From Verrucomicrobiales bacterium (GTDB lineage: Bacteria; Verrucomicrobiota; Verrucomicrobiia; Limisphaerales; UBA1100), in contig DPAW01000274.1 in NCBI GenBank assembly GCA_003517285.1, forward strand, positions 1-12,672: a stretch of 12,672 bases of DNA. Reading direction: 5' to 3'. A program made the translations under genes and the position numbers. The notes under the pieces were generated by a model, which made no database searches, had not been told where the DNA came from, and worked only from the letters and a program-made list of their open reading frames with translations. The first letter of the stretch is position 1. Each line of letters begins with the position of its first letter. Of the stretch, positions 1 to 7,049 are shown piece by piece.

Positions 1-612
1 AGTTTCAAGGCATTGTACGGTGAGAAAAATGTGGATCGGAGTGTGGGGCATTTAAAGCTGGAAGCGGTTGAGTTATCGGAAATCCGCGTGGAGTTCGATT
101 CTGTGGATCGCGTCATGCCTTCATTGCCCCTCTTAAGTGAAGCTCTTAATGCAGGTCGCGATGAGCGGGATTTTGAGATCATCGTGCCGATTCGAGAACT
201 AAAGGCATTGCAAAAACAAAAGGCGCGCGACACACGGCTGCTGATGTACATTGCTTGTATCTCGTTGCTGGTCGGTGGCATTGGAATCATGAACATCATG
301 CTTGCCACCGTGACCGAGCGCACACAGGAAATCGGCGTGCGGCGCGCGATGGGTGCCACGCGGGGTGACATTACCATTCAATTTTTGGTGGAGACATTAA
401 TCCTTTGCCTCTTAGGTGGCGGTATTGGCGTGGTCGGCGGCTGGGGATTTGCCTGGGTGCGGCATCATCTGCTGCACACCACCACGATTGTGACCGAATG
501 GTCCGTGCTGGTGGCCTTTGGCCTCTCGGTGATGGTAGGGCTGGTGTTTGGTCTTTATCCGGCGCGTCGGGCGGCCTTGCTGGATCCGATTGATGCCTTG
601 CGGCATGCATGA
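1..612 (+). CDS. MacB-type ABC transporter permease, C-terminal part (5' end outside window)
   Basis: This is the inner-membrane permease of a MacB-like tripartite efflux system; the reading frame is open to the left edge, so the N-terminus is missing. About 203 residues are visible: the end of the periplasmic domain (about 1-75), then three membrane segments typical of the FtsX/MacB C-terminus. The first contains VGGIGIMNIMLATVTERT, followed by a cytosolic EIGVRRAMGA coupling motif; the last is followed by GLYPARRAALLDPIDALRHA, the usual family ending. It closely resembles the C-terminus of the permease at 4110-5396, so the operon carries two paralogues. No Walker A or B motif is visible; an ATPase must be a domain or gene upstream. 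The stop lies 52 bases before the chosen start of the TolC gene, and an alternative TolC start at 605 would overlap it. The family is certain; the substrate is unknown. Confidence 0.93.
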   Translation, partial: SFKALYGEKNVDRSVGHLKLEAVELSEIRVEFDSVDRVMPSLPLLSEALNAGRDERDFEIIVPIRELKALQKQKARDTRLLMYIACISLLVGGIGIMNIMLATVTERTQEIGVRRAMGATRGDITIQFLVETLILCLLGGGIGVVGGWGFAWVRHHLLHTTTIVTEWSVLVAFGLSVMVGLVFGLYPARRAALLDPIDALRHA

Positions 613-664
613 TAAAATTTTGATTAAACCTATGAACCTTGCGTCCAACGTGCCTACTAGAGGG

Positions 665-2356
665 ATGAAAAGCCTTTTTCCAATTGGAATTTTGGGATTA
701 ACCACGTGGTTGGGGTGCCAAACTGAAGGGCACCGTGCGGATGCGGATGCCGAAGTTTTGGCCATCCTTAATGAACGGTCGCGCCAAATTTTGGGGGAGG
801 AAGCTGGCACAAATCTAGTGAGCACTACCGTGGGCGAGCGACCCGATACGGTGTCGCCAGCGAGGATCATCCAAGAACGCTTTGCCGATGGCGTCCGCAC
901 GTTGACGTTGCCTGCGGCACTGGAAATGGCCGAACGCCATAACCGCTCCTATCAACTCCAACGCGAAACCCTTTATCTACAGGCTCTTTCCCTGACCGGC
1001 ACGCGCCATAAGTTTGTGTGGAATCCCTCCAGTACAGTGGACCTCGGAATTGTCCGGCAAACCGATGGCGGACTGCGTGGCGATTCGGATGCGGATGTGT
1101 CTGTGCAGAAACTCTTCCAGACAGGTGCCTCGGTGACGGCCACGTTGGCCAATGATCTGGTGCTGTATTTCGATGGTAAACCTAAGGTGCCGGACCTTAC
1201 GCTGAAACTGACCCAGCCATTGCTTCGAGGTGCCGGCGCGGAAATTGCTGCCGAGGTGCTGACGCAAGCCGAGCGCGATGTGGTCTATGCTGTGCGTGAT
1301 TACAGTCATTACCAGAAGACCTTTGCTATTGAGACGGTGGGCGAATATTTCCGTGTGCTGCAGGACAAGGATGCGGTGCGTAATAGTTATAACAATTATC
1401 TCAACCTGCAAAAGGCGCGCGACCGAGCCGAAGCCATGGCAGAGGCCGAACGCTTAGCCCGCTATCAGGTCGATCAGGCGCGCCAATCGGAATTGAGTGC
1501 GCGAGTGAAATACTTGAAGGCGGTGGAAAGCTACCGGCAAGCATTGGATGGCTTCAAGCAACGGCTCAGCTTGCCATTAGGCGAGGCGTTACGGCTGGAG
1601 GACAGGGCGCTCACTGACCTGGTGGCGCAAGGATTGACGCCACTGGAGTTGGATGAACGTCACGGGTATTTGATGGCGGTGACCAATCGGCTGGATGTGC
1701 TTAACGAAGTGGACCGGTTTGAGGATGCTCAACGGAAGGTGCGGGTGGCCGCCAGCGATTTAAAGCCGGGGCTGGACGTGGTGGTGGATGTCTCGTTGAA
1801 AAAGCAATTTTACAGTTCGTTTTCGCCGGAAGAATTCGCCAGCACCTCAGGCCTTAAGCTGAAGCTGCCCTTGAATCAACTCACCGAGCGCAACGCCTAT
1901 CGCACGAGCCTGATTAACTTTGAAAAACAAATGCGCAAACTTGCCACCGAATTGGATTCCCTACGGGAAAATATCCGCGAAGGCATTCGGGCCTTGGAGC
2001 AAGAGCGGGAAAATTATTTCATTCAGAAAGCTGCGCTGGATCTGGCCCGGCAACAGGTGGAAGTGATGCCGTTGTTGCTCCAAAACGACGATGCGGATAT
2101 TCGAGATCAACTCGAAGCTCAAGCGGATCTGGTGGAAGCGCAAAATGATGTGACCAGTGCCGTTGTGGATTATCACGTGGCGCGGTGGAATTTGTTGAAG
2201 AATCTCGGCGCTCTGAGCGTCGAAGGCGAGCAGTTTTGGTTGAAAAATCAGTCCGTTTCTGGTTTTTCTATCGCTGATAATCCAGAAGCCGCTGAGATCC
2301 TGCCCGAGGTGATCACCCCCGAGCAGGTTTTTGGAGGACCGAAAACACAGGAATAA
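665..2356 (+). CDS. TolC-type outer-membrane efflux protein
   Basis: This is an outer-membrane channel subunit of the efflux system, expected to form a trimeric barrel with a periplasmic helical tunnel. With this start it has 563 residues. A hydrophobic leader (about 1-17) ends in WLGC, a possible but non-canonical lipobox with Cys18. LTLPAALEMAERHN (about 79-92) is the usual opening helix of an OEP repeat, and LTQPLLRGAG (about 182-191) is a hallmark of this TolC branch. Long heptad-like helices rich in Ala, Glu, Gln and Arg fill the rest. The frame is open further upstream, with ATG codons at 605 and 632. I chose 665 because it gives a compact leader, but the AGAGGG before it is too close to the codon to act as a ribosome site, so the start is uncertain. 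The stop overlaps the adaptor start by one base (TAATG), which argues for coupled translation. Confidence 0.9.
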   Translation: MKSLFPIGILGLTTWLGCQTEGHRADADAEVLAILNERSRQILGEEAGTNLVSTTVGERPDTVSPARIIQERFADGVRTLTLPAALEMAERHNRSYQLQRETLYLQALSLTGTRHKFVWNPSSTVDLGIVRQTDGGLRGDSDADVSVQKLFQTGASVTATLANDLVLYFDGKPKVPDLTLKLTQPLLRGAGAEIAAEVLTQAERDVVYAVRDYSHYQKTFAIETVGEYFRVLQDKDAVRNSYNNYLNLQKARDRAEAMAEAERLARYQVDQARQSELSARVKYLKAVESYRQALDGFKQRLSLPLGEALRLEDRALTDLVAQGLTPLELDERHGYLMAVTNRLDVLNEVDRFEDAQRKVRVAASDLKPGLDVVVDVSLKKQFYSSFSPEEFASTSGLKLKLPLNQLTERNAYRTSLINFEKQMRKLATELDSLRENIREGIRALEQERENYFIQKAALDLARQQVEVMPLLLQNDDADIRDQLEAQADLVEAQNDVTSAVVDYHVARWNLLKNLGALSVEGEQFWLKNQSVSGFSIADNPEAAEILPEVITPEQVFGGPKTQE

Positions 2357-4077
2357 TGGCTAAAGCCAAGGCATTTATTACGCGGCACCCCGCATGGACC
2401 ACAATTTTTATTGTGCTCTTTGCAGGCCTGTTTATGGGTGCCAAATGGCTCGAGCCCCAACCAGACGTCATGGACGGCGCGCAGTTCTCTACCGTGCAGC
2501 GCGGCAATTTGCGGGTGACCGTAGCCGAAGGCGGTGCGCTGGATTCCACCAGCAAACTTAACCTGAAATGCGAACTGGATAATGGAGGTACTATCGTTTC
2601 GCTTGTGGCCGAAGGGACTTATGTGGACGGTCCTTCACAATATCAGGTCAGCGAAGAAGATACTCTCCAATCCATTACTGAAAAACACATGCACCTAGCC
2701 AATGTGCCTACGGCGGACAAGCCGGCGGGTAAAGCGGAGCAGCGTGCATTTGAGGAAGCCTTACGAACCGCGAATCCGGACCTAGACTGGGAAAATCTGG
2801 AACTTGGTCAGACTGTTCAGATTCCAGGAGCTCTCCTAGTGAAATTTGAGGACGCCGATTTGCGTGAAAAGATTCTCTTCCAAGAAAAATCTGTGGCTGA
2901 TGCTGAGCGCGATTTGGGCAATGCCAAAAAAGATCTGGCACTTAGAAGAATTGAAACGGCTTCAGCCAACCGGCAGGCGGCGTTGGACGTGGAGTTTGCT
3001 CAGCAGGATTTAGATCGTTACATCGAAGGCGATACGCCGCTGCAGTTGTTGAAAATGGAGGGAGACATCGCCTTGGCCGAGGAGGAAATTAAACGAGCCG
3101 AGGAGAAATTAGCTAGTACGCGCAAGCTAAGGGAAAAAGGCTATGCGACTTCTCTGGAAGTGCAGAGCAACGAACTCACCATCAAGAAACAACAAAACAG
3201 CATTACCCAGACTAAAAAACAACAGGAACTCTTCCTTAAGTTTGAGCAACCCCAACAGAAGAAACGTTACGAAGCCAAACTCGATCAGGCAACAGTGGAG
3301 GAGCAGCGGACTATTCAAAAATCAAATACCTTAGTGGAATCAGCTGAGGGCACGGTCCTGCGGCGTTCAGAAGGGCTTAAGGCGCAGCAAGAGCGTTTAG
3401 TTCTTTATAAAGAACAATTGATCAAGTCGGAGATGCGAGCTCCGCAGGATGGCCTCGTCATTTATGCTCGCAGTTCTTCCCGATACAATGACACTTATAT
3501 CAAGGAAGGAGCCTTAATTCGAAAAGGTTATAGCGTTATCGATCTGCCCGATATTAGTGAACTTATGGCCGTGGTGCAGGTCCACGAATCATTTGTGCGC
3601 CACATCAAGACGGGCCAAAAAGCCGTTGTGCGGATTGATTCCCTGCCGGACCAGGAATTCCAGGGAGTCGTCCGGCACGTTGCGCCAACGCCCGATGCGC
3701 GCCGTAAGTATTACGAAAACATTTCGGTGTACGATACGCACGTGTGGATACAAGACGAGAATTCGCAGTTGCCCGAGGACCTCAAGCCGGGCGTATCCGC
3801 TAAGGCCGAGATTGTTGTGGCCGAGCTAAACGATGTGATGATGGTACCGGTGCAATCGGTCACTACCTACAAAGGGCAAAAAGTCGTCCAAGTAAAACGC
3901 GGTGGAAACGTGGTGGTCGTGCCGGTTAAGACCGGCCAGTTCAATAACCGTTTCATTGAGATTAAGGACGGCTTGAAGGAGGGTGACCAAGTTTCGCTGG
4001 CTCCCAACATCGACGAAAACTCAGAAACTCAGGGCGACCGCAGCCCGTCAACAGCCATCACATCGGCTGGATCGTAA
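2356..4077 (+). CDS. HlyD/MacA-type periplasmic adaptor with an inserted LysM-like domain
   Basis: This is a membrane-fusion protein linking the inner-membrane permeases to the TolC channel across the periplasm. It has 573 residues. There is one N-terminal membrane anchor (about 13-29), a beta strand region with VTVAEGGAL, and the first half of a lipoyl hairpin (about 70-92). A LysM-like segment follows (about 95-158: YQVSEEDTLQSITEKH near its start, NPDLDWENLELGQTVQIPG at its end). Next come a long charged coiled coil (about 165-355), the second lipoyl half with RAPQDGLVIY (361-370), and beta-barrel and membrane-proximal domains to about 552. Ordinary adaptors run directly from a hairpin turn to 'LLVKFEDADL', which here follows the LysM-like part, so the module looks inserted rather than appended. 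This may anchor the pump to peptidoglycan. The start overlaps the preceding stop by one base, and a weak AGGA lies three bases upstream. Confidence 0.92.
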   Translation: MAKAKAFITRHPAWTTIFIVLFAGLFMGAKWLEPQPDVMDGAQFSTVQRGNLRVTVAEGGALDSTSKLNLKCELDNGGTIVSLVAEGTYVDGPSQYQVSEEDTLQSITEKHMHLANVPTADKPAGKAEQRAFEEALRTANPDLDWENLELGQTVQIPGALLVKFEDADLREKILFQEKSVADAERDLGNAKKDLALRRIETASANRQAALDVEFAQQDLDRYIEGDTPLQLLKMEGDIALAEEEIKRAEEKLASTRKLREKGYATSLEVQSNELTIKKQQNSITQTKKQQELFLKFEQPQQKKRYEAKLDQATVEEQRTIQKSNTLVESAEGTVLRRSEGLKAQQERLVLYKEQLIKSEMRAPQDGLVIYARSSSRYNDTYIKEGALIRKGYSVIDLPDISELMAVVQVHESFVRHIKTGQKAVVRIDSLPDQEFQGVVRHVAPTPDARRKYYENISVYDTHVWIQDENSQLPEDLKPGVSAKAEIVVAELNDVMMVPVQSVTTYKGQKVVQVKRGGNVVVVPVKTGQFNNRFIEIKDGLKEGDQVSLAPNIDENSETQGDRSPSTAITSAGS

Positions 4078-4086
4078 TTCGCTTCA

Positions 4087-4100
4087 GGCGCCCGGGCGCC
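4087..4100. repeat. 14-bp perfect GC palindrome before second permease
   Basis: GGCGCCCGGGCGCC equals its own reverse complement. It lies in the 32-base gap between the adaptor stop and the second permease start, ending nine bases before the ATG. In RNA it could form a 5-bp hairpin with a CCGG loop and might affect translation or mRNA stability. It could also be a dimeric protein site. No T-run follows, so it is not an intrinsic terminator. Its role is unknown and chance is possible in GC-rich DNA. Confidence 0.4.
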
Positions 4101-4109
4101 CTTTCTACC

Positions 4110-5396
4110 ATGGGCCTCGCCTTCATTCGCGTCATTCAAATCGGCATCAAAAGCCTGATGCTGCACAAGATGCGATCTTTGCTAACAATGCTGGGCATCA
4201 TTTTTGGCGTTTGCTCAGTGATCGCCATGCTGGCCATTGGCGAAGGCGCCAGCTACGAGGCTCAGGAAGCCATTCGCAAACTGGGCAGTCGCAACATCAT
4301 CATTCGCAGCGTGCAGCCACCCAAAGGGCAATCCGCCGCTGACAGCAAACGCACCTACACCGCCACATACGGATTGAAGACCAATGACGTGGCCCACTTG
4401 ATGGAGACCGTGTCTACCATCGAGCGTACGCTGGCCAAACGCCGGTACCGATTGGAGGCCCGTCATGGCCAGCGCAAAGCGGCCTGCACGGTGTGGGGAA
4501 CCGAGCCGCATCATTTGCAAATGAGTCAGGCCCGACTCATCAAGGGCCGGTTTCTGAATGAAAATGATGAACGCTATCGCAGCAATGCCTGCGTAATCAC
4601 CGATTCCCTTGCGCAGGAATTGTTTCCCGCCGAGGAACCCTTGGACGGCATGGTAAAGTTTAATAACAAGGATGTGTTTGTAGTGGTGGGAGTGATTCAG
4701 GAAACTGGCAGTGCGCAGGCACGTGCGCCTGGCGGCGATACGGCTGGTGAGGCGTTGGATGCCAACATTTACATCTCACTGAAATCCGCACATGCACGGC
4801 TTGGCACTTTGTTTCTGGAGCGCAGCGCCGGTGGATATTCCCGGGAGCGAGTGGAACTGCACGAGCTGGTGACCGAAATTGATGCAGTCGAAAATGTCGA
4901 GGCCACCAAATCCTCCATTGCCGCTGCCCTTAAAAAATCGCACCCCAAGCAGGATTACGAAATTATTGTGCCCTTGGAGCTGCTGCGCCAAGCCGAACAA
5001 ACCAAACGCATTTTCAACATTGTGCTTGGCTCGATTGCCGGCATCAGCCTGATTGTGGGTGGCATCGGCATCATGAACATCATGCTGGCCACCGTGACCG
5101 AACGCACCCGCGAGATTGGCATCCGCCGCGCCTTGGGTGCCCGCAAGCAACAGATCGTGACGCAATTTCTGGTGGAGACCATCGTGCTTTCAATTGGCGG
5201 CGGATTAGTGGGCGTGGTCTTGGGCGTGGCGCTACCATTCGCGGTGGAGCATTTTGCCGAAATGAAAACCATCGTCACCATTCCCTCGGTAATCCTAGCT
5301 TTCCTGATATCCGCCGTGGTGGGAGTTGTCTTCGGCGTCTACCCCGCCCGCCGCGCCGCCGATCTCGACCCCATCGAAGCCCTGCGTCACGCTTAA
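4110..5396 (+). CDS. MacB-type ABC transporter permease (no ATPase domain)
   Basis: This is the second inner-membrane permease of the efflux operon, 428 residues. Its layout is standard MacB_PCD plus FtsX: an N-terminal amphipathic stretch and TM1 (about 23-45, SLLTMLGIIFGVCSVIAMLA), a large periplasmic domain (about 46-300), then TM2 (about 302-325), TM3 (about 350-375) and TM4 (about 388-411). The coupling motif EIGIRRALGA (335-344) follows TM2, and the protein ends YPARRAADLDPIEALRHA. Full-length MacB has an N-terminal ATPase of about 220 residues; here it is absent, so ATP hydrolysis must come from a separate subunit. Strong similarity to the permease at 1-612 suggests the two form a heterodimer or work alternately. 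It starts 32 bases after the adaptor gene. No Shine-Dalgarno sequence is visible before the ATG. The substrate cannot be read from the sequence. Confidence 0.94.
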   Translation: MGLAFIRVIQIGIKSLMLHKMRSLLTMLGIIFGVCSVIAMLAIGEGASYEAQEAIRKLGSRNIIIRSVQPPKGQSAADSKRTYTATYGLKTNDVAHLMETVSTIERTLAKRRYRLEARHGQRKAACTVWGTEPHHLQMSQARLIKGRFLNENDERYRSNACVITDSLAQELFPAEEPLDGMVKFNNKDVFVVVGVIQETGSAQARAPGGDTAGEALDANIYISLKSAHARLGTLFLERSAGGYSRERVELHELVTEIDAVENVEATKSSIAAALKKSHPKQDYEIIVPLELLRQAEQTKRIFNIVLGSIAGISLIVGGIGIMNIMLATVTERTREIGIRRALGARKQQIVTQFLVETIVLSIGGGLVGVVLGVALPFAVEHFAEMKTIVTIPSVILAFLISAVVGVVFGVYPARRAADLDPIEALRHA

Positions 5397-5402
5397 TTCC
5401 CA

Positions 5403-5431
5403 TTGACCGGTTTTGCCCCTTCCCGTAGCTT
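5403..5431 (+). promoter_or_regulatory. Possible sigma-70-like promoter for the sugar block
   Basis: TTGACC (5403-5408) and TAGCTT (5426-5431) are separated by 17 bases in the 56-base gap before the isomerase gene. The -35 is close to consensus; the -10 matches only the first two and last positions. The location fits a new transcription unit between the efflux operon and the sugar genes, but no terminator is visible after the efflux operon, so read-through is equally possible. Confidence 0.22.
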
Positions 5432-5452
5432 TGCCACTCACCTTTTTGAGTC

Positions 5453-6298
5453 ATGAGATTCGGTATTAACTCCTTCCTATTTACCTCACCCTTTACCACC
5501 CAATCCACGCGCCTGTTTCCGAAGTTCAAGAAATGGGGTTTCGAGACCGTCGAAATTCCGATCGAGGCGCCGGAACATATTGATTCGGCTAAGGTAAAGG
5601 CTGCACTGGATAAAAACGGTCTGGTTTGCGGCTCCGTTTGCGCCTGTATGGGTCCCGGTCGTGATTTCCGTGGGAGCGCCAAGGATCAGCGCGAGGCCAT
5701 GAAATATTGTAAGGCGCTCATCGACCACATGGTGGTGCTGGGTTGCCCGTCGCTGATCGGCCCGGTGTACAGTGTGGTGGGCAAGGCAGACGCGGTGGAT
5801 CCCAAACAGCAGAAGAAGGAATTTGCGCTCGTGGTGAAAAACCTCAAGGTGCTCTCCGCCTACGCCGAGAAGAAGGGCGTGCAAATTTGCGTGGAACCGC
5901 TCAATCGTTTTGAGACGGACTTCCTCAATACCTGCGACAAGGGTCTGCGACTGATCAAGGCGGTCGGCAGTCCGGCGCTCAAGCTGCATCTCGATACGTT
6001 CCATATGAACATCGAGGAAAAGAATCAGGCTGCGGCCATCAAAAAGGCCGGCAAGCTCCTCGGCCACTTCCACGCCTGCGGCACAGACCGCGGCACGCCG
6101 GGCAACGACGAGCTCGACTGGAAGCCGATCGTCAAGGCGCTCAAATCCATCAAGTACAAGGGCGACGTGGTGATTGAGAGCTTCACCACGGACGTGAAAG
6201 TGATTGCCCGCGCCGCTGCCATTTGGCGTCGTATTGAGCCCACCCGCGACGAGATCGCCGTGAAGGGTCTCAAGTTTCTCAAAAAAGCATTTAAGTAA
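5453..6298 (+). CDS. Sugar isomerase/3-epimerase, D-tagatose/D-psicose 3-epimerase-like TIM barrel
   Basis: This is a cytosolic AP-endonuclease-2-fold TIM barrel of 281 residues with no signal peptide. Four likely metal ligands can be placed: Glu148 in VEPLNRFET, Asp181 in LDTFHMN, His207 in HFHACGTDRG and Glu242 in VIESF. Their spacings (33, 26 and 35 residues) equal those I recall for Pseudomonas cichorii D-tagatose 3-epimerase (E152, D185, H211, E246). Arg213 in DRGTPG is also typical. Glu148 and Glu242 would be the proton-exchanging pair acting at the C3 (or C2) position of a ketose, with Mn or Mg. The fold is also used by inosose enzymes and by 3-keto-glycoside-processing enzymes, so the substrate is open. 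It lies 56 bases after the efflux operon and 16 bases before the DUF1080 gene. It is the only member of the sugar block that lacks an export signal. Confidence 0.92.
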   Translation: MRFGINSFLFTSPFTTQSTRLFPKFKKWGFETVEIPIEAPEHIDSAKVKAALDKNGLVCGSVCACMGPGRDFRGSAKDQREAMKYCKALIDHMVVLGCPSLIGPVYSVVGKADAVDPKQQKKEFALVVKNLKVLSAYAEKKGVQICVEPLNRFETDFLNTCDKGLRLIKAVGSPALKLHLDTFHMNIEEKNQAAAIKKAGKLLGHFHACGTDRGTPGNDELDWKPIVKALKSIKYKGDVVIESFTTDVKVIARAAAIWRRIEPTRDEIAVKGLKFLKKAFK

Positions 6299-6314
6299 AC
6301 CTCACCAAACGAAT

Positions 6315-7004
6315 ATGAAAAAAATCATCACCACTTTGTTCGCCGCGGCATTTGTGCTGCCGGCTGTGGCCGAGGAGAAGGGCTTCAAATCCCTCTTCGA
6401 CGGCAAAACCCTCGAGGGATGGGACGGCAAAAAGGAATTCTGGTCCGTACAGGACGGCGCCATTCAAGGCAAGACCACCAGGGAAACCCCCACCAAGGGC
6501 AATACCTTCATCATTTGGAAAGGTGGTACCGTGACGGATTTCGAGCTGAAGTTTGAATATCGATTCCTCACGAAGTCCGGCAACTCCGGTTGTCAGTACC
6601 GTTCTGAAGATATGGGCAACAACGTGGTCAAAGGCTATCAAGGTGACTTCGAAGCTGGCACACGTTTCAGCGGCATTAACTACGGCGAGAAAACCGGTCG
6701 CGGCATTCTCGCCGATCGCGGCACCAAGACCACGCTGGGCGACGGTAAGACCAAGAAGAAGGTTGAGCGGTTTGGCGATTCGGCTGAGCTGCAGAAAAAG
6801 CTGAACGGCCAGGGCGAATGGAACGCCATGCACATCACCGCCAAGGGCAACCACATGGTGCACCGGATCAACGACACGTTGATGTCCGAGACGATTGATG
6901 AAGGCAAGGAAGCGGTGAGCAAAGGCATCGTGGCGCTGCAACTTCATGCTGGCCCGCCGATGACGATCCAGTTTCGCAACATCCGGCTTAAGCATTTGAA
7001 ATAA
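6315..7004 (+). CDS. Secreted DUF1080 / 3-keto-disaccharide hydrolase family protein
   Basis: This is an exported protein of 229 residues in the family formerly called DUF1080 (PF06439), now named after 3-keto-disaccharide hydrolases. The leader is MKKIITTLFAAAFVLPAVA with likely cleavage after Ala19. The mature part has the family opening SLFDGKTLEGWDG (26-38), WSVQDGAIQGKT (43-54), NSGCQYRS (90-97), a GYQGDFEAG segment (107-115), GEWNAMHITAKGNHMVH (167-183) and the closing GIVALQLHAGPPMTIQFRNI strand pair (204-223). This is a concanavalin-like jelly roll. Length and single-domain form are usual for the family. It starts 16 bases after the isomerase, so the two are very likely cotranscribed, and a strong intrinsic terminator follows its stop. 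The proposed role is cleavage of an oxidised (3-keto) glycoside outside the cytoplasm. The family is secure; the substrate is inferred. Confidence 0.93.
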   Translation: MKKIITTLFAAAFVLPAVAEEKGFKSLFDGKTLEGWDGKKEFWSVQDGAIQGKTTRETPTKGNTFIIWKGGTVTDFELKFEYRFLTKSGNSGCQYRSEDMGNNVVKGYQGDFEAGTRFSGINYGEKTGRGILADRGTKTTLGDGKTKKKVERFGDSAELQKKLNGQGEWNAMHITAKGNHMVHRINDTLMSETIDEGKEAVSKGIVALQLHAGPPMTIQFRNIRLKHLK

Positions 7005-7014
7005 ACTCCACCCG

Positions 7015-7041
7015 GGGCGGCGCACTGCGTCGCCCTTTTTT
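7015..7041 (+). terminator. Intrinsic terminator after the DUF1080 gene
   Basis: A 9-bp stem (GGGCGGCGC with GCGTCGCCC, one G-U pair) closes a 3-base loop and is followed by six T residues. It begins ten bases after the DUF1080 stop and ends eight bases before the next ATG, so it separates the isomerase-DUF1080 pair from the ThuA genes while leaving almost no room for a promoter. Confidence 0.88.
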
Positions 7042-7049
7042 ATGCCGTC

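Noticed and set aside
548..664. TTG start at 548 for the TolC gene
   Set aside because: It would overlap 65 bases of the permease end and give an Arg/Cys/Trp-rich segment in front of the leader, which is just the permease sequence read in another frame.
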